From contig CM021315.1 in NCBI GenBank assembly GCA_010645155.1, positions 11,579,723 to 11,643,722 on the forward strand: a DNA stretch of 64,000 nucleotides, given 5' to 3'. The position numbers were made by a program, and so were the translations under genes. The notes under the pieces are model-generated. The model was not told the origin of the DNA, did not search any database, and saw only the letters and a list, made by a program, of their open reading frames with translations. Origin of the DNA: Tigriopus japonicus. Taxonomy: Eukaryota; Arthropoda; Copepoda; Harpacticoida; Harpacticidae. Below are positions 58,501 through 64,000 of this stretch, in pieces. How positions within the stretch are numbered: the stretch's first letter is position 1; each line of letters starts with the position of its first letter.

Positions 58501-58864
58501 GTGATTCAGATTCCAGGCGCTTTTGACCTTAAGGGAGGCGAAACGCTGGCGACGGTTGCGCCTGCGCCAACTCAGGAAAGGATTTGTGGACGGACATTAT
58601 CTGCCATTACCGATCAAAGTCCAGCTATGATTTATGATACTGCAATTGCTGCAATGATGGCTTCAGTTTGTAGTGAGTTTACATGTCAGCTATGGAAAAT
58701 GGAAGAACCGAGTCATCATTACTTTGGCATTGACTTTTTCAGCTCGAAACACCCCTTTCGTGGTTAGCTTCAAATCAGACGACAATGAAATTATGATGGA
58801 AGAAATGGCTGCGCCAGCAGGAATTATTGGATTCAGTTTGAACTACCAACAAATTAAATGTTAA
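46574..58864 (+). CDS. Gene B: secreted six-Cys plus two-CUB-domain protein, 15 exons, intact
   Basis: Exons: 46574-46673, 46741-46772, 46833-46899, 49191-49241, 49311-49447, 49512-49566, 49630-49728, 49794-49913, 50201-50252, 50875-50915, 50986-51104, 57569-57579, 58382-58442, 58510-58672, 58743-58864. All introns are GT-AG and the phases join into 1230 nt (409 aa plus stop). A signal peptide (MFRFYLSVTCVLVMMSLSLG) is followed by the six-Cys module (FSLFQVVTFQNGQC to GTCASGYGVCC; residues ~35-83), CUB1 (~84-220; SENNTYLTQ, CRIRFDLT, GDCTMDQFSVT, IICGFNTGQHM) and CUB2 (~221-409; GCLQYFTSVSG, YKICIRR, CAICYVPNF, CSEDYLTIPGA, then GFSLNYQQIKC-stop). CUB domains are known as extracellular binding modules; the family role is not known to me. 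The 11-nt exon 12 supplies A-G-F plus two bases and is required to keep frame. Several introns are only 62-70 bp, whereas their gene A equivalents hold kilobases of transposons. It lies head to head with gene C. Confidence in the model is high because of the paralogue match. Confidence 0.9.
47239..47265. repeat. Short perfect hairpin
   Basis: GGTCTGTAAGC, a 5-base loop, then GCTTACAGACC, in gene B intron 3. Could be a remnant of an inverted-repeat element; no function is implied. Confidence 0.6.
47910..48838. mobile_element. Inverted-repeat element split by a LINE tail (gene B intron 3)
   Basis: Left arm 47910-48012 (GATTTCAACCGCCCTGTTG, CTCGACTCGATCACC) and right arm 48738-48838 (GGTGATCGAGTTGAG, CAGGGCGGTTGAAATC) are reverse complements. 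LINE-1 sequence starts right after the left arm, so a LINE-1 tail inserted into this element. No coding capacity and no clear target duplication. Confidence 0.65.
48014..48229 (+). mobile_element. LINE-1 family, 3'-end insertion
   Basis: Contains AFKAGLDKFLNTIPDQPTI, the NSLADQI region, GGGAATCCCATTCCTTG and a C-run followed by an A-run. The coding part is nearly identical to other copies, so this is a recent, severely 5'-truncated insertion. Confidence 0.88.
51227..51768. mobile_element. 540-bp hAT-like MITE, copy 2 (gene B intron 11)
   Basis: Same family as the element at 5095-5633. Shared blocks include the left region rich in AATATT, the stretch near a CACACAGACAAAA motif, and the end AAAATATTTTTCTGGGCCCTA. 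It is flanked by GTCATGAC (51219-51226) and GTTATGCC (51769-51776), a six-of-eight match consistent with an aged duplication. Confidence 0.65.
52655..52745 (+). mobile_element. tRNA-derived SINE fragment
   Basis: Shares CGTACTAGCGTGT, AAATGCTTCCCCA and a degraded B-box (ATTTCGAAC) with the minus-strand copy at 26245-26340. In gene B intron 11. Confidence 0.6.
52776..52832 (+). mobile_element. LINE-1 family, 3' tail only
   Basis: Only CAGGGAATCCCATTCCTC, a GCGGTA-like stretch and the C-rich tail remain. About 55 bp, possibly an extreme 5' truncation. Confidence 0.65.
53112..56581. mobile_element. 3.47-kb foldback element with ~300-bp inverted ends (gene B intron 11)
   Basis: Terminal arms 53112-53409 and 56286-56581 are reverse complements over about 300 bp (AATGGACTGTGTAGAGCTTG outward end; GCGCTGCGCATTCCTGG inner end). 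A second nested inverted pair lies at 54829-54998 and 55276-55457 (TCAAAAATCTTATCGCGGGC, GAAAAGGCTTGTT). No transposase frame is present. The part 55580-56275 matches the split copy at 7216-10084. I do not see a target duplication, so superfamily assignment is open. Confidence 0.8.
57780..58018 (+). mobile_element. LINE-1 family, diverged 3' fragment
   Basis: Remnants AGGCTAGCTCGAACAATGAA, GGATTGGACAAATTTTTGAA and GGAATCATATTCCTTGTAGC in the order expected of the LINE-1 3' end, with deletions. In gene B, between the 11-nt exon and exon 13. Confidence 0.75.
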
Positions 58865-61800
58865 CCATTCCAATAGGTATGCACTCTAAGCTTTAGCTTT
58901 TACAACATACCAAGGGAAGATGATGTGCCAATTCATTAAAAACTCTATGCAGTATATACCTTAATCAACCAACAAGTGCTATTTTTGAGGATTTTTTATA
59001 AAAAAAAAACAAGACAATTGATTTTATTCGTCAAAATTGTCTTTTGTTAATGTTGAATATTGTTCATGTTTGTATGAAAATGATATTTTGTTCGTTTAAA
59101 TGGTGCTTTAATGATTATATTTGATGTTCATTGTATTGAATAAAGAAATATCAATGGTTGAGTTTATTAAAACTTGTCACGGTTTCAATTTTTATTCCTT
59201 TGTCACATGTTTTATACTCTTGAAAATGAATGACCATGGCTGATTTCGTGACCTAACGGATCAATTCGGATTTATTACACACTGTTTGATGAATATGGGG
59301 AGCCACGGAATCAGATGCTGATAAATTGAAATGGATAAAATTTCTGTATTATTTTTACATTTGCAATGCGCAGAAGAGAGACAAATATGAGATTTCATGA
59401 AATGGAAAAGCCACGGTGTTTATTTGGGCTTGAGAAATCCTTTTGAAATTCCAAAGACATGTGAAGCATCTTTTGACGTGTGAATGCATAATCGCAGATG
59501 AATTTAATTTCTTTTGGTTAGGTCACGGGCGAAAAAACGAAATCAGATTACTCAAAACATTCTAAAATACAATTTTTAAAACATGTTTTGCTCAATTTTA
59601 TAGTAGCCCTTTAGGTAAGGTTCTTGAATTAGTCTGCACACAGGAGAGCAAGAAATTCAGGACAGAACCCATTACATACATTACGAGACATTACCCATGT
59701 TTTGTTTGAAATCTATCGGCTGTTTGGCTAAATACTGTAGATGTAACGGGCCTCCCTAGCCCTTCAAGTATACTGAACAGAGAGGTTGTTGAAAAAGATC
59801 CGCGAAAATGATATCAAAAATTTTTCAGAGCAACTCTGCTATCTATCTAATTTATAATTTCTAAATTAGTAAGGCATTCTATCACATCAGGTTCCAGAGT
59901 ATGTTGCAGCTGATAATCAATTATCTCCCCAAGCATTGACAGTGAATCTATAAAACATTCTGATGGTCTTGATACCTTTCCTACTTACTTCCTTCTTACT
60001 TTACTTGATACCTACATTCTTGATACCTTAATTCCTCCTGATTGAACACTAATTGTGAATACCCGATGTTAAAACGGAAGGTATTCATTACCCAGAAATT
60101 CTAAACTTTACATCAGTTTTTAATACAATTACTTTGTATTTGGTCATGAGGCTATTCGATGTGTTTATTTCAAAGGTGTCGGAACGGGTTTGGTCTACTT
60201 TCGTATTATTGGAGAGGCATCACTGACTGAGAAAGCATGATTCAATCCGATTAAGAATTCTAGTGCGTGTTACCACTGAAGAAAGAACCTACGTAAGCAA
60301 TCCAAATATATCTCTTATTATTTCTCAGCATTAGTGTATAGTTCATGTTTGTATATTGTAAGTCCTTCCATTGCATACCAGAATATATAGGAATAAAACG
60401 TAAAAAATTAGTGGGTTCCTTACAAATTTCTAGTGATTTTCTAATTTCTCAAAAAAGTTGGGGACAAAATCTCGTGGTGTCTAGATTTTTTTAGTAATTT
60501 CTGGCAGACAAGCTCCGTTAACAGTGCTCGAGCCAGCCGAGGGTTGCCGATATCTCTTTTCAAGTACAGTATAACACGTAAGTCCATGCCTGTTGGCACT
60601 CAACAAAATCACTTATTTTTGCCTTACTAATAGCGAACGAGGAAGGCTTACTAAATGAGATATGTTTATCAGTCACTTACACACTACTTTTATATTTTAC
60701 ACATTTTTGTCAGGCTATTTAGGAAAACGTCCAAATGAATTGATTCCAGTGGGCTCTTTTTTGGTAAAAGTTGGTATCCAAGATTTGAGAAGTGCCCAAA
60801 GGACGATATACAATTGCCTATTTATACCGAGTTTCTATGGATTCAATTTTTGATGATGGTTTAATGATAGTCAAAAGAGAAAATTAGATTTTTTAACTTG
60901 ATGCGAATTTGTTTGAGTCGGTTTGTATCAGTGTAAGGAAAATCCAATGGAGTTTTTCCGTTGTTTTGATGCAATATGGGCTTTTGGGACCGTTAGAGAA
61001 CATTTGCACCAAGTAATTTTGCGAAACTATGTCATCCTCAGGATCCAGGTCGATATCTCCTGAACCTGATCAATTTTGAGACATTTTTCATGTCAGCTTA
61101 TGAAGTTATTCAACCTGTTCTAGAACCATTACCTTTCTTCTCTTCACCATAACAAAACGTCTCACATTTCAAGGCTAGTTAATATGACTCTAGTTTATCT
61201 TGTATTCAATTTATCCAGTTTAAATCATCCTCACAGGTACCCTCCATATATAAAGCAAATGATTTGGGTGTCAGTTTAAAATAAGAGATCAACACAGCTC
61301 TTGAGCAAAACTTTTTCGAAAACAATCGGAAATCATGGACTCGCCAAATATTGCCAGAAACTAGCCGTGAGGATCAAGTTCCTTTGGCTCTATTGATCAC
61401 TCGTATGGAAAAGTGTAAAAGCTAAAAGTAGCTGATCGAAAGATGTACAATTAAAGCTATTTTTAGACTTTGTTCTTTGATTTTGGATAAGCAAAAATAT
61501 ATAAGATTTTGTTTTGTTTGATAGGCGGCAAAGATTTGTGTCAAAGAAGACTGAAGAACTAAAGAAGCTCATGGGAAAGAAGCGTCGACACAGTCAAGTT
61601 GTTTGGCTTTTTTGAAGCTTCAATTCTTTGCCACTGTTGTGGCCACCATCAATCAGGAAGTTCAAGTTAAAACGAAATTCGATTTCACAATCAATCTACA
61701 ACGATTATGCCATTAAGGATTAATCCAGTCATTGGATCACAAAATGACATGCATTTAAGCCCTCCCATGGATATTTTTCGGTCAAAGGCTCCTCTTTACA

Positions 61801-61998
61801 GTATTTTTTCTCTTGCACTTCCTGGTTTGTTTGGCTTTTTTAAAGCTTCATGGTAAAGCCACTCTCGCCAGTGTTCTGATGACGCTTCTTTCCCATGAGC
61901 TTCTGCATGAAGAAGGATAGAAACTATTGTTGAAATTTCGGACTGCTTTTAACTTGAGTATCTCGAATTCATTCGAAATTTGCAACGGAACTTATGTA
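58865..61998. other. Region between convergent genes B and D
   Basis: After the gene B 3' UTR this AT-rich stretch shows no gene or transposon I can name. Short frames such as the one at 60662 look random. Confidence 0.4.
59139..59144 (+). promoter_or_regulatory. Polyadenylation signal candidate of gene B
   Basis: AATAAA about 275 bp downstream of the gene B stop at 58864, on the coding strand. It is the first clear match after the stop. Confidence 0.45.
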
Positions 61999-62004
61999 TT
62001 TATT
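61999..62004 (-). promoter_or_regulatory. Polyadenylation signal of gene D
   Basis: AATAAA on the minus strand about 65 bp beyond the gene D stop codon. Confidence 0.5.
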
Positions 62005-62069
62005 TTGGTTCTTCATTTTGCACTGAACTAAATCATGGATCATGGTAACTCTGCTCTAAAAAAAAAATT

Positions 62070-63132
62070 TCAACACGGTATTTGATTGTATCGAAGGCTA
62101 TACCCTGCAGACGCTTGTGGAAGTGTTTCCTGAGAGAATGTCGTCACTTGGAATGGAACCGACGTACCTGGAATGATGAAATACAAAATGAGCTCTTGTT
62201 TTTTGGATTGGATTGTTGGTGCTAGGGTCGGAGGGTTGAGTCTCGTCCGGCCAGCGAAGCCAGCCATCACATCGTCCAAAGTCTTTTCGATAAGCAATCT
62301 CATGTCTGGTATCAGAATGGTTCTCCGTCTGTGGGTGTGAATAAGCGTCTGAAAGTTTCGTTGAGAAAGGTCGGGGAGGAGAATCGAACCTGGGACCTCT
62401 CTCACTTAAGGAAATTGCGCTAACCACAACGCCACATCTTCTCAACTCAAAGACATGAAATTTTTCGTTTTCGATGCATTGATTTTCACCAAAATGAGTA
62501 TTTGATTTGCAAGTTTCTCCGATTACTTATCCAAACATCAAATCTGGGAAAGAATTACTAGGGTGAAAAATGTTGCTAAGTAGGTAAAGGGGGATCTAAT
62601 GCTGGTTGACCTCCATCCATGTACTCTACAATCTGCGATACATCTGGCTTGACTTGTCTTGCCAAATGAAAAAAAAAAATCAGAAAATTAGCTCGGAAAC
62701 GCAATTGATTAAATATGTTTCATAAGTTTAATGTATCTTAAGCTACGTATGCTCGTCAACGAAATTAACCTAGCGACAACTGTGTTCCTTTCACTTGTCC
62801 TGAGATAAAAAGGACTTTTTAGCTGATTTAATTTTTAGATTCGACATACGGGAAGTTGCACTAATTAATTACTCTCTTAAGATATAGTAATTTTCTTCTT
62901 ACCAATTACCACGCCAGGTTCCGTCGACCTTTCCATGCTGCTTAAACTTTGGCCACAAAAAGTTCCACTCCCAGAAAGTGTTGATCCTACGTTAAGCCCT
63001 GATGGACAAGCCTATATGTTAAAAGAATAGAAAAAAATCTTGTGGTGTTCAAATTTAGTCATTCAGGGGTTCTCATTCTAACAATGGGTTCAAATGGAGG
63101 TGATGTAGCGTTAAATGAAAGGTAAAATTCCC
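62070..63132 (-). CDS. Gene D: 3' end of a two-CUB-domain gene, continuing beyond the window
   Basis: Exons in transcription order: 63132-63083 (tentative), 63011-62903 and 62167-62070. The middle exon encodes ACPSGLNVGSTL, then a CGQSL motif, ending in phase 1 before gtaag. The last exon encodes TSVPFQVTTF and ends AGYSLRYNQIPC-stop, very close to the gene C ending GYSLQYSQIPC. The tentative exon (EFYLSFNATSPPFEPI) aligns in position and phase with gene C exon 9 (GYCSIQYSEASS...), but its donor is a weak gttaga. The upstream exons (signal peptide, six-Cys module, CUB1) are not visible up to 64000 and should lie past the window edge. It is convergent with gene B, with about 3.2 kb between stop codons. 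The last two exons are well supported; the first is a guess based on the paralogue. Confidence 0.72.
62230..62445 (-). mobile_element. tRNA-derived SINE in gene D's last intron
   Basis: On the minus strand: A-box TGGCGTTGTGGTTAGCGCA (62434-62416) and B-box GGTTCGATTCT (62390-62380) at tRNA-like spacing, then a non-tRNA body. The 26-nt gap and the missing 3' acceptor half argue against a functional tRNA gene. Different family from the SINEs at 26245 and 31765. Confidence 0.7.
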
Positions 63133-63139
63133 CTAAAAT

Positions 63140-64000
63140 ACAGCAAATCCCCATTATTTGAAAGGTGAATGAATATATGTGTTAATTTACTTTTTACTGA
63201 TGTTCAAATATTTTTTTTTGGATTGCTTGACCGAATTTCCCAAGAGATGTGCCTGAATAAGTGTTTTAAAAAAGCCAGCAATAGGTGATTGATAGAGCAA
63301 GGGCAAAAAAATAACAGATAAAATACTTTTGTAATATTTCTCGATCAATGTAACTTTTTTTACCGAAATTATTTCTTGCACTTTCGCGCACGCATATTTG
63401 CCACTTTTTTCCAGGAAGCGCGCATTTAGTGCTTTTTACGGGTCGATGGAAATTACCCGAAAAACAGGAACGAATTGCATCGAATGCGGAAAAGGCAGGA
63501 ATGAAGATGCTAGGTTGGAATAAAGGTGGTGGTTAGGAATAAAGCCGAATTGGCGACAGGTGGACTTTGAAATTTTGCTGCTATAAGGCACTTTCAGGGA
63601 ATTTAGAACCGGGTAGCAATGACTCCGAATCCAGGTGCTGCTCCAGGTACTGTTTAATCATAAGTAAACTAGAAGCATGTTTTGCGCACTTTTATGCTTT
63701 TGAGAAAAACTATAATTTGCCTTGTTTTGCAAAGTGTTTTTGATATATGTTGCCATCGAAAAGTAACTTCAAATTTTAGGTCTGGTGCACTTTTTGCTTC
63801 AAAGGTCACAAGGTGTGCTAAATGTCAACTTAAATCGATAGATGTCAGTGCCATTTGAGGTAAGATTCGCAAGACCAATCTTCGGCAAGATGTGTAAATA
63901 TTTTTTCTTGGCGGTATTATTTCCTTAACAGTCCGTCATTTTTATGACATGATGCCACAAAAAAATTACCATGAGGATAAATAGTAGCCGGTTTGCCAAA
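63140..64000. other. Right edge of the window, probably gene D intron
   Basis: If gene D continues upstream as its paralogue predicts, this is intron sequence. I looked for minus-strand equivalents of gene C exons 6-8 and found none here. Confidence 0.35.

Noticed and set aside
62380..62434. Possible tRNA gene on the minus strand
   Set aside because: The A- and B-boxes are good, but no matching acceptor stem or full cloverleaf can be drawn, and the sequence runs on into a SINE-like body.

Overview
This is a window of eukaryotic, almost certainly arthropod (crustacean, possibly copepod) nuclear DNA. It is AT-rich, its genes are split by GT-AG introns, and transposable elements fill most of the space. 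The clade is my inference. It rests on a family of secreted CUB-domain proteins with a C-A-S-G-[FY]-G-x-C-C module that I associate with crustacean gene sets, and on the mix of CR1/Jockey-like LINEs, Ty3/gypsy, hAT, Tc1 and tRNA-derived SINE elements. I see no bacterial features, rRNA or CRISPR.

The host content is a cluster of four related genes, called A to D here. Gene A (+, 1571-27789, 15 exons) and gene B (+, 46574-58864, 15 exons) are close paralogues with matching exon phases and nearly identical exon lengths. Gene C (-, 38511-44944, 11 exons) and gene D (-, only its last exons at 62070-63132) form a second subfamily with a different exon layout. A, B and C encode a signal peptide, a short six-cysteine module, then two CUB domains. 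Orientation alternates: A and C converge, C and B are head to head across 1.6 kb, and B and D converge. Gene B is intact over 1230 nt and gene C over 1116 nt of spliced reading frame. Gene A has one extra T in exon 11 that breaks the second CUB domain.

The rest is mobile DNA, and many copies show their insertion signature. Gene A introns carry a pogo/Tigger-like MITE (1701-1824), a Tc1-like element with long inverted arms (4102-4953), a 539-bp hAT-like MITE (5095-5633), LINE copies, a TRIM (7785-8528) and a hAT-like element (8644-9992) inside an older foldback repeat, a full-length 4.7-kb Ty3/gypsy element with identical 119-bp LTRs (12338-17003), a LINE carrying a hAT MITE (18420-20757) and a Tc1 transposase relic (22722-23401). 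The A-C interval holds a 2.75-kb element with GGTCAC minisatellite arms (27952-30702) that contains a nested hAT element, a tRNA-derived SINE (31765-32100) and a second APE-type LINE broken by several insertions (32110-36120). Gene B introns hold an inverted-repeat element split by a LINE tail, a second copy of the 540-bp MITE, a SINE and a 3.47-kb foldback element (53112-56581).

The most notable host observations are 11-, 16- and 17-nt microexons, two GC-AG introns, and cysteine counts of 10, 8 and 4 in the first CUB domains of A, B and C, as if whole disulfides were gained or lost. All exon models come from reading splice sites and comparing paralogues by eye. No database or transcript was consulted.
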